From Phytoactinopolyspora halophila (GTDB lineage: Bacteria > Actinomycetota > Actinomycetes > Jiangellales > Jiangellaceae), in the NCBI RefSeq assembly GCF_003287285.1, contig NZ_QMIG01000021.1, positions 31,845-95,844 of the forward strand: a DNA stretch of 64,000 bases, read 5' to 3'. Every line of letters begins with the position of its first letter. Position 1 is the first letter of the stretch. A program made the position numbers and the translations under genes. This document shows, piece after piece, positions 34,683-44,385 of the stretch. Under the pieces are notes generated by a model, which saw only the letters and a program-made list of their open reading frames with translations, did not search any database and was not told the origin of the DNA.

Positions 34683-35321
34683 GTGGCTTCCACGACAGCA
34701 GTTGATCCTGCCCACCCCCCGTCGCCGGTGCGGCCGAGTCTCACGTCGGTCGGAACCATCGTGTTCCTGGCCAGCGAGCTGATGTTCTTCGCTGGCCTGT
34801 TCGCGATGTACTTCACGCTGCGCTCGAACGCGCCGGACGTATGGGAAAGCCAGACCCAGCTGCTCGACGTTCCATACGCGCTGGGCATCACCATCGTGCT
34901 GGTGTCGTCGTCCATCACGTGCCAGATCGGAGTGCTCGCAGCGGAACGCGGACAGGCGGGGCGCACCGGCAAGCTGCTCCAGGTCGGGCAATGGGGTATG
35001 CGCGAGTGGTTCGTGCTCACCTTCATCATGGGCGCCATCTTCATCGGCGGCCAAGCCTTCGAGTACGCCGAGCTCGTACTCCACCAAGGGCTGACGATGT
35101 CGAGCGACCCATACGGCTCGATCTTCTATCTGGCCACCGGATTCCACGGCCTGCACGTGACTCTCGGCTTGATGGCGTTCCTGCTGGTCATCGGGCGTAC
35201 GTTCATGACCCGGAGATTCACTCACCAGCAGGCCACCAGCGCCATCGTGGTGTCGTACTACTGGCACTTCGTTGACGTCGTCTGGATCGCCCTGTTCCTC
35301 AGCATCTACGTCATCCAGTGA
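34683..35321 (+). CDS. ctaE: Cytochrome c oxidase subunit III
   Basis: A 212-residue membrane subunit of the aa3-type oxidase with five hydrophobic helices, as usual for actinobacterial CtaE. Recognisable segments are TVxF-like [29 protein letters not shown] and [16 protein letters not shown] (conserved His pair), then [11 protein letters not shown]. The start is set at GTG 34683, before STTAVDP; an ATG at 34596 would prepend residues unlike any subunit III. The next gene starts 4 bp before this stop (GTGA), beginning the ctaE-qcrC-qcrA-qcrB operon, the standard actinobacterial arrangement of the bc1-aa3 supercomplex. Confidence 0.95.
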   Translation: MASTTAVDPAHPPSPVRPSLTSVGTIVFLASELMFFAGLFAMYFTLRSNAPDVWESQTQLLDVPYALGITIVLVSSSITCQIGVLAAERGQAGRTGKLLQVGQWGMREWFVLTFIMGAIFIGGQAFEYAELVLHQGLTMSSDPYGSIFYLATGFHGLHVTLGLMAFLLVIGRTFMTRRFTHQQATSAIVVSYYWHFVDVVWIALFLSIYVIQ

Positions 35322-36235
35322 TGAGGAGAAACGTGTCCCGATCTTCTGCTGGCCGCACCGGTGGGTGGCTGAGCCGGACGCTTTCGAGGCGCCGCCGTCA
35401 CCCGTTGGCGGCTGTCACTGTCCTGCTCGTCGTCCTGTTCGCGTGCGGCAGCGCCTACGCGGCCTTCGCACCGTCGTCCCAGTCCCCCATTCACGGGGCC
35501 GAGACGGCCCAGTCCACCGAGGTCGAGGAGGGACGCCAGCTCTTCGCCATCGGCTGTGCCTCGTGTCACGGGCTCCGTGGTGAAGGCGCGGTGCGCGAGA
35601 ACGGCACGGTGCTCGGGCCGTCGCTTGTCGGCGTCGGAGCCGCAGCGGTCGATTTCCAGGTGGGAACGGGCCGCATGCCGATGGGTTCTCCGGCCGCGCA
35701 GGCGCCGGTCAAGCCGGTCGCCTACAGCGACGAGCAGATCGACGCGCTGGCCGCCTACGTGGCATCCCTCGCTCCCGGGCCGGAGATCCCGGAGGAAGAG
35801 CAATACGACACGTCGGTTGACGGAGCCGATCCCGCCCGTGGCGGCCTGCTGTTCCGGACAAACTGTGCGCAATGCCACAACTCGTCAGGTCAAGGCGGCG
35901 CCCTCACCTATGGACAGGAAGCGCCCAACCTGACCGGGGTCGAGCCCAAGTACATTTACGAAGCCATGCTCACCGGCCCCCAGGCCATGCCGGTCTTCAA
36001 CGACGAGACTCTCCGCCCGGAGGACAAGCGCGATATCATTGCTTTCCTCGAAGAAGTCCAGGAAATGCCCGATCCCGGTGGCCTCGGCATCGGACGGGTC
36101 GGGCCGGTTTCCGAGGGTCTCTGGGGCTGGCTCGTCGGCCTCGGCGGGCTGATCGCGTTCGCGGCCTGGATCGTCACCCGGTCGGCATCGGCCCGGTCGG
36201 CCACCAAGGCGTCGTCCGCGAGGTCGTCGTCGTGA
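35318..36235 (+). CDS. qcrC: Diheme cytochrome c of the bc1 complex
   Basis: Carries electrons within the bc1-aa3 supercomplex, replacing a mobile cytochrome c. Up to 305 residues, with an N-terminal membrane anchor (about 30-50), two heme-binding motifs CASCH (80-84) and CAQCH (183-187), Met ligands downstream of each, and a C-terminal membrane helix (about 268-288). Overlap with ctaE is 4 bp and with qcrA 4 bp. GTG 35333, preceded by GAGGAG four nt away, is an alternative start that drops five residues. Confidence 0.95.
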   Translation: MMRRNVSRSSAGRTGGWLSRTLSRRRRHPLAAVTVLLVVLFACGSAYAAFAPSSQSPIHGAETAQSTEVEEGRQLFAIGCASCHGLRGEGAVRENGTVLGPSLVGVGAAAVDFQVGTGRMPMGSPAAQAPVKPVAYSDEQIDALAAYVASLAPGPEIPEEEQYDTSVDGADPARGGLLFRTNCAQCHNSSGQGGALTYGQEAPNLTGVEPKYIYEAMLTGPQAMPVFNDETLRPEDKRDIIAFLEEVQEMPDPGGLGIGRVGPVSEGLWGWLVGLGGLIAFAAWIVTRSASARSATKASSARSSS

Positions 36236-37311
36236 CTACACCGAAGAGCGAAGAGATGACTTACCCAGCCGAGCATTCCGAACACACCGGCGAGGTCGAG
36301 CGTCGCGCCGCCGACGGCGACCCGATCCCCGATCCCGGGCTCCACGAACCGCCGCCGCGGTACACCGACGTCGATCCCTCGGCCAACAAACGAGCCGAGC
36401 GGCAAGTCGTCGGCATGTTCACGCTGGCGTCGGTGTTCATCGTCGCCTCCATCGTCGCGTACGTTCTCTTCGAGATCGAGCCGTCCGAAGGTGTCAGCAA
36501 CGTCGGCGACGTCCAGGTCAGCAACTTCGCCCTCGGCATCACCCTCGGGCTCGCCCTCTTGCTCATCGGCATCGGCGCCGTGCACTGGTCGCGCTCGTTG
36601 ATGACCAGTCCGGAATTCGCCGAGAAACGCAAGCCGTTGACCAGCAGCGAAGATGTCCGTCAGGACACGCTGGCCAGTTTCAACACCGGCGCGCACGAGA
36701 CCGGCTTCGGCCGGCGCAAGATGATCCGCAACTCGATGTTCGGTGCGCTCGCCCTCCTGCCGTTGCCCGCCGTCGTCTTGCTGCGCGATCTCGGGCCGCT
36801 GCCCGGAGACTCGAAGGAACACACGGTGTGGGACGAGGGCGTCCGGTTGCTCAGCGACGTCACGTACGAGCCCATCAGGGCCGCCGACGTCGATCTCGGC
36901 CAGCTCATCAACGTCATGCCCGAGACCTTTCGTGAACTGCCCGAACATGGTCCGGAACGTCTCAACGAGCGGGCGAAGTCACCGGTCATGCTGGTTCGCA
37001 TGCTGCCCGAGGAGCTGTCGCCCGCGCAGGGCCGGGAGAACTGGCACATCGACGGGATCATCGCCTATTCGAAGATCTGCACCCATACCGGTTGCCCGAT
37101 CAGCCTGTACGAGCGGACCACTCATCACATGCTCTGCCCGTGCCATCAGTCGACCTTCGACCTCGCTGACAACGGCAAAGTGATCTTCGGACCGGCCACC
37201 CGCAATCTGCCCCAGCTTCCGCTGGCCGTCGACGACCAGGGATACCTGATCGCGCAGAGCGACTTCACCGAACCGGTTGGGCCGACCTACTGGGAGCGCG
37301 GAACACGATGA
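36232..37311 (+). CDS. qcrA: Rieske iron-sulfur subunit of the bc1 complex
   Basis: A 359-residue subunit that passes electrons from quinol to cytochrome c via a 2Fe-2S cluster. The N-terminal part (about 50-190) has three membrane helices, an actinobacterial feature. The Rieske domain has CTH (Cys283, His285) and CPCH (Cys302, His305) as cluster ligands, with Cys288 and Cys304 positioned for the stabilising disulfide. The GTG start overlaps the qcrC stop by 4 bp, and the stop overlaps qcrB by 4 bp (ATGA). An ATG at 36256 is an alternative start. Confidence 0.95.
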   Translation: MTTPKSEEMTYPAEHSEHTGEVERRAADGDPIPDPGLHEPPPRYTDVDPSANKRAERQVVGMFTLASVFIVASIVAYVLFEIEPSEGVSNVGDVQVSNFALGITLGLALLLIGIGAVHWSRSLMTSPEFAEKRKPLTSSEDVRQDTLASFNTGAHETGFGRRKMIRNSMFGALALLPLPAVVLLRDLGPLPGDSKEHTVWDEGVRLLSDVTYEPIRAADVDLGQLINVMPETFRELPEHGPERLNERAKSPVMLVRMLPEELSPAQGRENWHIDGIIAYSKICTHTGCPISLYERTTHHMLCPCHQSTFDLADNGKVIFGPATRNLPQLPLAVDDQGYLIAQSDFTEPVGPTYWERGTR

Positions 37312-39014
37312 GCAGCACCACACCTCCGGACGTGAGCGCCAGCCGGAACACGGCGATCCGCGGCGCCGGTAAGGTCGTCGGCTTCGTCGACGAGCGCATC
37401 ACCTCGTCCAACTGGCTGAAGCGCAACCTACGCAAGATCTTTCCGGATCACTGGTCATTCCTGCTGGGCGAGATCGCGCTCTTCAGCCTGATCCTCATCA
37501 TCCTTTCCGGAGTGTTCCTGACATTCTGGTTCAAGCCGTCCATGGCGCACATCACCTACGAAGGCGCCTACGTGCCGATGCGCGGCATCGCGATGTCCGA
37601 GGCATACGCGTCCACGCTCGAACTGTCCTTCGAGGTCCGGGGCGGCTTGTTGATGCGGCAGGTCCATCACTGGTCCACGCTCGTGTTCATCGCCGCCATG
37701 TCCGCGCATATGCTGCGCGTCTTCTTCACCGGGGCATTCCGCAAGCCACGCGAGCTGAACTGGCTCGTCGGCCTGACCCTCCTGGTGCTCGGTGTCGCCA
37801 ACGGGTTCACCGGCTATTCGCTGCCGGACGACCTCCTCTCCGGCACCGGGCTGCGGATCATCGAAGGCGGCATCCTCGCCATCCCCGTCGTCGGCACGTA
37901 CCTGTCGTATTTCATCTTCGGCGGCGAGTATCCCGGCGAGGACATCATCACCCGGCTGTACGCGATACACATCTTGCTGGTTCCGGGCCTGATCGTCGCG
38001 CTGGTCACCGTGCATCTGATGATCCTGTGGTATCAGAAGCACACGCAATGGCCCGGTTCCGGTAAGAGCGAGAAGAACGTGGTCGGCTACCCGTTCTTCC
38101 CGATCTACATGACCAAGGCCGGCGGCTTCATGTTTATCGTGTTCGGCTTCATCCTCCTGATGTCGGCCACGGTGCAGATCAACCCGGTATGGCTCTACGG
38201 TCCGTACGATCCATCACAGGTGACCGCCGGCGTACAACCAGACTGGTATATCGGCTTCCTCGACGGCGGATTGCGGCTGATGCCGCCGTGGGAGATCAGC
38301 ATATTCGGCTATAACATCCCACTGAGCGTGCTCATACCCGCCATGATCCTGCCAGGTGTGATCCTCACCCTGCTCGCCGTGTACCCGTGGATCGAGCAGA
38401 AGGTCACGGGCGACAAGCGCGAGCATCACATCCTCGATCGGCCCCGCAACATGCCGGTGCGCACCAGCCTGGGCGTGGCGTTCATCGTGTTCTACATCGT
38501 GCTCTGGATCGCTGGCGGCAACGACTTCTTCGCCACCGTGCTCGAGATCCCGGTCAACTGGGTCTCCCGGTTCTTGCAGTTCAGCCTGATCCTGATGCCT
38601 CCGATCGCCTTCTGGATCACCAAACGCATATGTCTCGGGCTCCAGCGCAGAGAGCGGGAGAAGGTGCTGCACGGCCGCGAATCCGGCATGATCGTCGTCA
38701 GCCCCGAGGGCGAGTTCACCGAACGCCACGAGCCGCTCGACCCGCACGAGGCCTACGAGCTGGTGGCCCATGAGCGGCCCGTGGTTCGTGAACCGGAACC
38801 GGCCACGGATCCCAACGGCGTTCCCAACCCCAATTACAAGAAGTCGCTGCGCCGGGCGCGGCTGTCGCATTTCTATTTTGCCGACGTCATCGACAAGCCG
38901 ACACGAGACGAGCTGGAGCGTGTCCACCATCACCACGAGGAGATCGCTCCCTCCAGCAACGGAGAGACTCCCCAGCACGGCGCCTCAGACGATCAGGGCG
39001 GCCAGCACCACTAG
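37308..39014 (+). CDS. qcrB: Cytochrome b subunit of the bc1 complex
   Basis: The quinol-oxidising membrane core. The 568-residue length is longer than canonical cytochrome b because of a C-terminal extension after the last helix, as in other actinobacteria. Heme ligands lie in HHWSTLVFIAAMSAHMLRVF and in a second helix with HILLVPGLIVALVTVHL. The quinol-site PEWY-like segment reads PDWYIGFLDG. The tail (about 430-568) is charged and ends with many His and Gln. It is the target of Q203-type inhibitors in mycobacteria. This is the last gene of the operon; repeats and a hairpin follow. Confidence 0.96.
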   Translation: MSSTTPPDVSASRNTAIRGAGKVVGFVDERITSSNWLKRNLRKIFPDHWSFLLGEIALFSLILIILSGVFLTFWFKPSMAHITYEGAYVPMRGIAMSEAYASTLELSFEVRGGLLMRQVHHWSTLVFIAAMSAHMLRVFFTGAFRKPRELNWLVGLTLLVLGVANGFTGYSLPDDLLSGTGLRIIEGGILAIPVVGTYLSYFIFGGEYPGEDIITRLYAIHILLVPGLIVALVTVHLMILWYQKHTQWPGSGKSEKNVVGYPFFPIYMTKAGGFMFIVFGFILLMSATVQINPVWLYGPYDPSQVTAGVQPDWYIGFLDGGLRLMPPWEISIFGYNIPLSVLIPAMILPGVILTLLAVYPWIEQKVTGDKREHHILDRPRNMPVRTSLGVAFIVFYIVLWIAGGNDFFATVLEIPVNWVSRFLQFSLILMPPIAFWITKRICLGLQRREREKVLHGRESGMIVVSPEGEFTERHEPLDPHEAYELVAHERPVVREPEPATDPNGVPNPNYKKSLRRARLSHFYFADVIDKPTRDELERVHHHHEEIAPSSNGETPQHGASDDQGGQHH

Positions 39015-39151
39015 AGGGCGCGAGGATTTCCCGCCCACCTAGAGGGCGCGGGGGATTCCTGCCCGGCGTGGGCGGGTGCGGCACACGTTATCGCGGCGGG
39101 TGTCGTACCCGCCAATCTCGCGCGAGTGTCGTACCCGCCAGTCTCGCGTCC
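39011..39151. repeat. Two sets of short tandem repeats after qcrB
   Basis: An approximately 28-bp unit beginning CTAGAGGGCGCG occurs twice (39011-39038, 39039-39066, imperfect). A 26-bp unit beginning GTGTCGTACCCGCC occurs twice (39100-39125, 39126-39151) and a degenerate third piece follows. The first unit contains the qcrB stop codon. I see no gene here. Confidence 0.7.
39095..39113 (+). terminator. Hairpin downstream of qcrB
   Basis: GGCGGGT (39095-39101) and ACCCGCC (39107-39113) form a perfect 7-bp stem with a 5-nt loop, 80 bp after the qcrB stop. No T-run follows. It may end the qcr operon. Confidence 0.4.
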
Positions 39152-39199
39152 GCCAATCTGGCGTTCACAGATCTCGCGCGGCGATCCGTCGCAGCCGCC

Positions 39200-39682
39200 T
39201 CACCGAGCGGCATCGAGGATTGCGTTCAGGCCCTTCTCACCACCACGCATGGCCCGATGATGGCTCCACGCGAAGATCGGTGCCAATGCCGGAGCGGTGA
39301 CATTCATCCACCACGGTTTCGTCACCACGCGCCACGTCACTTCGATACGCGTCGTGCGCTCGCCGGCGCCGGCGAACCTCACGGTTCCCGTGCCATCAAG
39401 ATCGCCGTCTACGCTCATCTCGACGCGGCGCAGTGGCTCGACGTCCACCACACACAGCTGGGTGCGAAGCAGCACGCCCAACGGGGTCTTCCACAGGCAT
39501 CGAGCACGGCTACCGGCGACCCCGTCGGTGCGCCATATCCTGATGGCATGCAGATGGGGCCACCAGTCATGCCACTGCTGGCCCGGCGCGGCCAGAAACT
39601 CCCAGCAACGCTCCACCGGAGCATCGATCGACCAGACCGACTCGAAGGCGTAGCTCCGTGCCGGGCGACGGTCGCGAATCAC
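39200..39682 (-). CDS. SRPBCC-family protein
   Basis: 160 residues of START-like fold (YAFESVWSIDAPVERCWEFL as the opening strand and helix, WHDWWPHLHAIRIW, TRIEVTWRVVTKPWW). The pattern matches polyketide cyclase/dehydrase proteins that bind hydrophobic ligands. It resembles the gene at 25538-25972. It lies between the convergent qcr and cta operons, 25 bp downstream of ctaF on the same strand, so it could be read through from the cytochrome oxidase operon. No role in respiration is evident. Confidence 0.8.
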   Translation of the reverse strand: MIRDRRPARSYAFESVWSIDAPVERCWEFLAAPGQQWHDWWPHLHAIRIWRTDGVAGSRARCLWKTPLGVLLRTQLCVVDVEPLRRVEMSVDGDLDGTGTVRFAGAGERTTRIEVTWRVVTKPWWMNVTAPALAPIFAWSHHRAMRGGEKGLNAILDAAR

Positions 39683-39707
39683 CCTCTATACCTGGCCAAT
39701 TGCCGGG

Positions 39708-40103
39708 TCAGTGCGCGTGTTCACCGCGATAGTACTCGAACACCCAGCCGATCACCGTGATGGCCACGAGCGCCAACCCGATGATGAGAATGAACCACGC
39801 ATATACCAGGCCCACGAAGACGACCATGGCAGATGCGCCACCCATAAGCGGCCACCACGAGTGCGGGCTGAAGAAGCCGTACTCGCCGGCCAGCTCCTCG
39901 ACCTCGCCATCTTCGCGATCCTCGGGCCGTGCGCCGATCCGCCGGTTCAACAGCATGAAGTAGAACGCGATCATGGCGCCCAGGCCAAATGAGAGCGTCA
40001 ACGCCGTGGTACCGGTCGGGTCGTTGGACATGAACCAGTAGATGGGAGTCACGACCGCCAGGAAGACCGCCGTGACGGCAAAGATCAAAGACTCGATCCT
40101 CAC
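39708..40103 (-). CDS. ctaF: Cytochrome c oxidase subunit IV, actinobacterial type
   Basis: A 131-residue subunit with four hydrophobic helices (about 4-24, 32-52, 84-103, 105-122) and a short charged loop. The family is specific to actinobacterial aa3 oxidases and helps hold the supercomplex together. Its ATG overlaps the ctaD stop by 4 bp. Sequence features: [20 protein letters not shown] and [12 protein letters not shown], well conserved among CtaF proteins. Confidence 0.93.
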   Translation of the reverse strand: MRIESLIFAVTAVFLAVVTPIYWFMSNDPTGTTALTLSFGLGAMIAFYFMLLNRRIGARPEDREDGEVEELAGEYGFFSPHSWWPLMGGASAMVVFVGLVYAWFILIIGLALVAITVIGWVFEYYRGEHAH

Positions 40104-41917
40104 TGCTGCTCTCCCCCATCGTCGCGCCGGTCATCTCGTCCGGTTCCGGGCTCGACCGGCCCGGAGCTCTCATCCTCGGCGCCCGGCCGCTGCGACTGCC
40201 CGTCGCGCACGTCAGCGGGGCCCAACGCTTCGACCATGACCCCCGAGTCCCGGGGTTTGAGCTGAGATTCCGCCGCCGCCTCCGGGAACTTGAGGTCGAA
40301 CGCGGGACGCTCACTCCGGATGCGCGGCAACGACGTGAAATTGTGCCGTGGTGGTGGCGACGATGTCGCCCATTCGAGCGACTGGCCCCAACCCCACGGA
40401 TCGTCGAGGGCCACCTTCGGTGAGAGCCGCGACTTCCAGACGTTCCACAGGAACGGAAGTGTCGATATGCCGAGCAGGAAGGCGCCGATCGTCGATATCT
40501 GGTTCAGCAGCGTGAAGCCTTCATCCGGTAGATAGCTGGAGTAGCGCCGCGGCATGCCGTCCACACCGAGCCAGTGCTGGACCAGGAAGGTGCCGTGGAA
40601 GCCGATGAACAGCGTCCAGAAATGGAGCTTGCCCAGACGTTCGTCCAGCATCCGCCCGGTGAACTTCGGCCACCAGAAGTAGAAGCCGGCGAACATGGCG
40701 AACACGACGGTGCCGAAGACGACGTAGTGGAAATGCGCCACCACGAAGTACGAATCGGACGTGTGGAAGTTCAACGGCGGCGACGCCAGCACCACGCCGG
40801 TCAGGCCACCGAGCAGGAAGGTGACCAGGAACCCGATAGCGAACAGCATGGGCGTCTCGAACGTGATCGATCCTCGCCACATGGTGCCGATCCACGCGAA
40901 GAACTTCAGACCCGTCGGCACCGCGATGAGCATCGTCATCGCCGCGAAGAACGGCAGGCTCACCGCGCCGGTGACGAACATGTGGTGCGCCCACACGGTC
41001 ACCGACAGCGCCGCAATCGCCAGCGTGGCCAGAACCAGGCCCTTGTATCCGAAGATGGGTTTGCGGCTGAAGACCGGGATGACCTCGGTGATGATCCCGA
41101 AGAACGGCAGCGCGATGATGTACACCTCGGGATGCCCGAAGAACCAGAACAGGTGCTGCCACAGGATTGCCCCGCCGGCTGCCGGGTCGAAGATGAGCGT
41201 CCCGAAGTTCCGGTCGGCGAACAGCGCGAACAGCGCGGCCGCGAGCAGCGGGAACGCCACGAGCACCAGGATGCTCGTCACGAGGATGTTCCAGCAGAAG
41301 ATCGGCATCCGGAACATCGTCATTCCCGGCGCGCGCATGCACACGATGGTGGTGACGAAGTTGACCGCACCGAAGATGGTGCCGAATCCGCTCATTGCCA
41401 GCCCTGCCACCCACAGGTCACCACCGACGTGGCCGGTGTGGAACGCGTTGGACAGTGGCGTGTAGGCGAACCATCCGAAGTCGGCGGCACCGCCGGGGGT
41501 GAAGAAGCCGGCCACGACGATCAGGCCGCCGAAAACGAAGAGATAGAAGCTGAACATGTTCAGCCGCGGAAACGCGACGTCGGGAGCACCGATCTGCAGC
41601 GGCACGATGACGTTACCGAAGCCGATGAACAGCGGCGTCGCGAAGAGAAGCAGCATGATGGTGCCGTGCATGGTGAACAACTGGTTGTAGAAACCGTCGC
41701 TCATCATCACGCGCTCGGGCAGGAACAGCTCGGCGCGAATTCCCAGGGCCAGCACGCCGCCGATGAGGAAGAAGCCGAACGAGGCGATCAGGTACATGTA
41801 CCCGATCACCTTGTGGTCGGTGGACGACAACCACCGCACACCTACAGTGCCCTTCCGCCGGGGTGCGGCCACCGGCTGCGGCGACTCGGCAGTGGCGCGT
41901 TCGAGGTAGGTGGTCAC
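40100..41917 (-). CDS. ctaD: Cytochrome c oxidase subunit I
   Basis: The catalytic heme a/a3-CuB subunit that reduces oxygen and pumps protons. The 605-residue protein has about twelve helices. It contains [12 protein letters not shown] (heme a His), [15 protein letters not shown] (CuB His, Tyr cross-link and the proton channel Glu), HHMFVTG (CuB His pair) and [14 protein letters not shown] (heme a3 and a ligands). The C-terminal tail after about residue 545 is hydrophilic and acidic. Overlaps of 4 bp on both sides place ctaC, ctaD and ctaF in one operon. Confidence 0.97.
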   Translation of the reverse strand: MTTYLERATAESPQPVAAPRRKGTVGVRWLSSTDHKVIGYMYLIASFGFFLIGGVLALGIRAELFLPERVMMSDGFYNQLFTMHGTIMLLLFATPLFIGFGNVIVPLQIGAPDVAFPRLNMFSFYLFVFGGLIVVAGFFTPGGAADFGWFAYTPLSNAFHTGHVGGDLWVAGLAMSGFGTIFGAVNFVTTIVCMRAPGMTMFRMPIFCWNILVTSILVLVAFPLLAAALFALFADRNFGTLIFDPAAGGAILWQHLFWFFGHPEVYIIALPFFGIITEVIPVFSRKPIFGYKGLVLATLAIAALSVTVWAHHMFVTGAVSLPFFAAMTMLIAVPTGLKFFAWIGTMWRGSITFETPMLFAIGFLVTFLLGGLTGVVLASPPLNFHTSDSYFVVAHFHYVVFGTVVFAMFAGFYFWWPKFTGRMLDERLGKLHFWTLFIGFHGTFLVQHWLGVDGMPRRYSSYLPDEGFTLLNQISTIGAFLLGISTLPFLWNVWKSRLSPKVALDDPWGWGQSLEWATSSPPPRHNFTSLPRIRSERPAFDLKFPEAAAESQLKPRDSGVMVEALGPADVRDGQSQRPGAEDESSGPVEPGTGRDDRRDDGGEQQ

Positions 41918-42759
41918 TCTTCACTCCCTGGCTGCTCGTTCAGCGGCGTCTCGAAGTACGAACCCCGGAGCTCGGGCTCGATCTGCCCGGTCTGGCCCGC
42001 CTCGCGCAACGCATCCATCTGGTCCGCGAACTCTTCGGCAGAGACGACCTCGACCTCGAACAACATCCGGGAATGATAGGCGCCGCAGAACTCCGCGCAC
42101 TTGCCAGCAAAGGTGCCTTGCTGGTTCGGGGTCACCTGGAAGCTGTTGGACCGCCCTGGTATGACGTCCATCTTCATGTAGAACTGCGGAATCCAGAACG
42201 AGTGGATCACATCCGACGAGTTCAGGTTGAACTGTACGGTCTGATCGACGGGAAGATAGAGCGTCGGCTGATCTTCCGGCGTGCCGACCTCGTAGACGTC
42301 GTCGTCGGTGTAGTTGAAGGTCCACGACCACTGCTGCCCGATCACGTCGACGGTGAGATCGGCAGGCGTGTCGTCCTCGAGGATCTCATCCTGGTGCTGG
42401 ACCGTGAAGTAGAACAAGACGCCGACGACCACCAGCGGCGTCACGGTGTAGAGGAACTCGATCGGTATGTTGAACCGAGTCTGGCGCGGCAGCTCGTCGT
42501 TGCGCTTGCGATAGGCGATCGCCGCCCAGAGGATCAGCCCCCAGACGAGAATGCCCACGGCCAACGCCGCGACCCACGCGCCAACCCAGAGATCGCCCAC
42601 CAGTGGCGCTTCCTCGGTCGCGCCTTCGGGCAGACCGAACCGTTGCCACTGCCCCGGCGCGTCAGCCGCGCAGCCGCCGAGCAACACCAGTGCACCCACG
42701 GCGGCGCACGCAGCCATGACTCTGCGACGCACCGGGCGAACCCTTACATCCTGACCCAC
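41914..42759 (-). CDS. ctaC: Cytochrome c oxidase subunit II
   Basis: Receives electrons at the CuA centre outside the membrane. It is a 281-residue predicted lipoprotein with lipobox LLGGCAA, two membrane helices (about 60-85 and 105-130) and a cupredoxin domain with the CuA motif [12 protein letters not shown] near residue 230. The start at GTG 42759 is chosen because GGAAGGG lies 6 nt upstream; an in-frame GTG at 42783 would lie before that site. First gene of the ctaC-ctaD-ctaF operon. Confidence 0.94.
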   Translation of the reverse strand: MGQDVRVRPVRRRVMAACAAVGALVLLGGCAADAPGQWQRFGLPEGATEEAPLVGDLWVGAWVAALAVGILVWGLILWAAIAYRKRNDELPRQTRFNIPIEFLYTVTPLVVVGVLFYFTVQHQDEILEDDTPADLTVDVIGQQWSWTFNYTDDDVYEVGTPEDQPTLYLPVDQTVQFNLNSSDVIHSFWIPQFYMKMDVIPGRSNSFQVTPNQQGTFAGKCAEFCGAYHSRMLFEVEVVSAEEFADQMDALREAGQTGQIEPELRGSYFETPLNEQPGSEE

Positions 42760-42900
42760 GTGGCGCCCTTCCATGCTTCGCACCTGCCTCGACCCATGCC
42801 GGTGGCGCGAACTATGGCATGCGGTCGCAAGGCAAGCTTCTCCTGTCGTTGCCTACCTTAGCGGTCGCCCGCCCACGACCGTTCACCCGGCCCGGACGAC

Positions 42901-42906
42901 TACGGT
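42901..42906 (+). promoter_or_regulatory. -10 element before the cysteine desulfurase gene
   Basis: TACGGT fits TANNNT and ends 7 nt before the GTG at 42914, so the transcript may be leaderless. No clear -35 is seen. Confidence 0.35.
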
Positions 42907-42913
42907 ACGTGTC

Positions 42914-44098
42914 GTGGAACAGGAAAAACCCCACACGATGGGAGCCCGGCCCGGCGGACACTTCGACGCGGCTTCCACCGAGCCGTTGCACCCCGCCGCC
43001 AGGGAAGTCTGGAACGCGGCCATCGACGACGGCTGGGCCGATCCGGCCCGCCTTTACGGCGCTGCCCGGCGCGCGCGGGTAATGCTGGACAACGCGCGCG
43101 AAGTCGTCGCCTCTCTCATCGACGCCCGCCCCGACGAGGTCTCGTTCACGTCCAGCGGCACTCAAGCGGTGCATCTGGGCATGCTCGGAGCGCTGCACGC
43201 ACGCCAGCGTGTCGGCCGGCACGTGGTTGCCTCGGCCGTCGAGCACTCCTCCGTGCTACACGCCGCGAACCATCACGCCGGCAGCGAGGACGACCGGGAG
43301 CTCGTTCCGGTGGACCATCATGGCCGCGTCGATCCGGACACCTTCGCCACGGCGATCCGTACGGACACCGCGCTGGCCTGCTTGCAGACGGCCAACCACG
43401 AGGTCGGAACCACCCAGCCGCTCGATCAGGTGGCACCGGCCTGCCATGACCGGGGCGTCCCGCTGTTCGTCGATGCGGCGCAAAGTGCCGGCCGAACATC
43501 GATACCGGCGGGATGGTCGGTGCTGGCGGCCAGCGCTCACAAGTGGGGCGGCCCTCCTGGCGTCGGCGTCCTCGCCGTGCGCCGATCGACGCGGTGGCGC
43601 TCGCCGTTGCCCGAGGACGAACGCGAAGGCGGCCGGGTGCCCGGTTTCGAGAACCTTCCCGGCGTGCTCGCCGCCGCGGCTGCCCTGCACGCACGAACGC
43701 AGGAATCCGCCGCCCTGCACGAGCGGCATTGGTCGCTGATCGAGCGGATCCGCACGGAGATCGGCACGCGGGTTCCCGACGTTCAGGTCACGGGCCACCC
43801 GACGGAGCGGCTGCCGCATCTGGTCACGTTTTCCTGCCTCTACGTCAACGGCGAGGCGCTGGTCACCGAACTCGACAGGGCGGGGTTCGCCGTCTCCAGT
43901 GGCTCGTCCTGCACGGCCAGCACTCTCCAGCCAAGCCACGTCCTCGAGGCGATGGGCGCGCTGACACACGGCAACGTGCGCGTATCACTGAGCCGCGCCA
44001 CCACCGACGACGACGTCGAACGCTTCCTCGACGTCGTTCCCGACGTGGTTACGCGGCTGCGCACCGAGGCAGGGATGGGAGGAAGCTCCGTTGAGTGA
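42914..44098 (+). CDS. Cysteine desulfurase (NifS/IscS type)
   Basis: A PLP enzyme that removes sulfur from cysteine to a persulfide for Fe-S clusters or thio-modification of RNA. The 394-residue protein has the Schiff-base Lys in SAHKWGGPP and the sulfur-carrying Cys in SSGSSCTA near residue 333. GTG 42914 is preceded by a -10 element at leaderless distance; ATG 42938 is another option. The downstream tusA start overlaps this gene's end by 8 bp, so desulfurase and sulfur carrier are made together. The partner set suggests sulfur relay to tRNA or cofactors rather than a SUF cluster pathway. Confidence 0.9.
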   Translation: MEQEKPHTMGARPGGHFDAASTEPLHPAAREVWNAAIDDGWADPARLYGAARRARVMLDNAREVVASLIDARPDEVSFTSSGTQAVHLGMLGALHARQRVGRHVVASAVEHSSVLHAANHHAGSEDDRELVPVDHHGRVDPDTFATAIRTDTALACLQTANHEVGTTQPLDQVAPACHDRGVPLFVDAAQSAGRTSIPAGWSVLAASAHKWGGPPGVGVLAVRRSTRWRSPLPEDEREGGRVPGFENLPGVLAAAAALHARTQESAALHERHWSLIERIRTEIGTRVPDVQVTGHPTERLPHLVTFSCLYVNGEALVTELDRAGFAVSSGSSCTASTLQPSHVLEAMGALTHGNVRVSLSRATTDDDVERFLDVVPDVVTRLRTEAGMGGSSVE

Positions 44099-44321
44099 TC
44101 TTGTCCTCGATTGCCGGGCGATGCGATGCCCGCTTCCGGTCATCGAACTCGCCAAGCGGATCGATGATGTTCAGCCGGGTGACGTGGTGCGCGTCATCGC
44201 CGACGATCCCGCAGCAGCCACCGATGTGCCGGCCTGGTGCCGCATGCGCGGGCACGAGTACGTCGGCCTAGGTGAGCCCGAGCAATCCGCTCCGTCCTAC
44301 CTGGTACGCCGGCAACACTGA
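44091..44321 (+). CDS. tusA: TusA-type sulfur carrier
   Basis: A 76-residue member of the SirA/TusA family. The sulfur-carrying Cys is in MRCPLPVIELAK (Cys13, CPxP motif). TTG start, inside the end of the cysteine desulfurase gene, with GGGAGGAAGC upstream. It would receive persulfide sulfur from the desulfurase. A hairpin at 44323-44352 ends the unit. Confidence 0.88.
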   Translation: MSDLVLDCRAMRCPLPVIELAKRIDDVQPGDVVRVIADDPAAATDVPAWCRMRGHEYVGLGEPEQSAPSYLVRRQH

Positions 44322-44322
44322 G

Positions 44323-44352
44323 GCGGGCGCCGAGCGCATGGCCCGCGCCCGC
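44323..44352. terminator. Bidirectional hairpin between tusA and erpA
   Basis: GCGGGCGC (44323-44330) and GCGCCCGC (44345-44352) are perfectly complementary with a 14-nt loop, between convergent genes and right after the tusA stop. Confidence 0.5.
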
Positions 44353-44385
44353 ATCACCGGAATCGACGGAACGAATGGTGGCGGC

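Noticed and set aside
40574..42076. 500-codon open frame on + strand, very rich in Glu, His and Arg
   Set aside because: Lies opposite ctaD; the composition reflects the complement of a membrane-protein gene.
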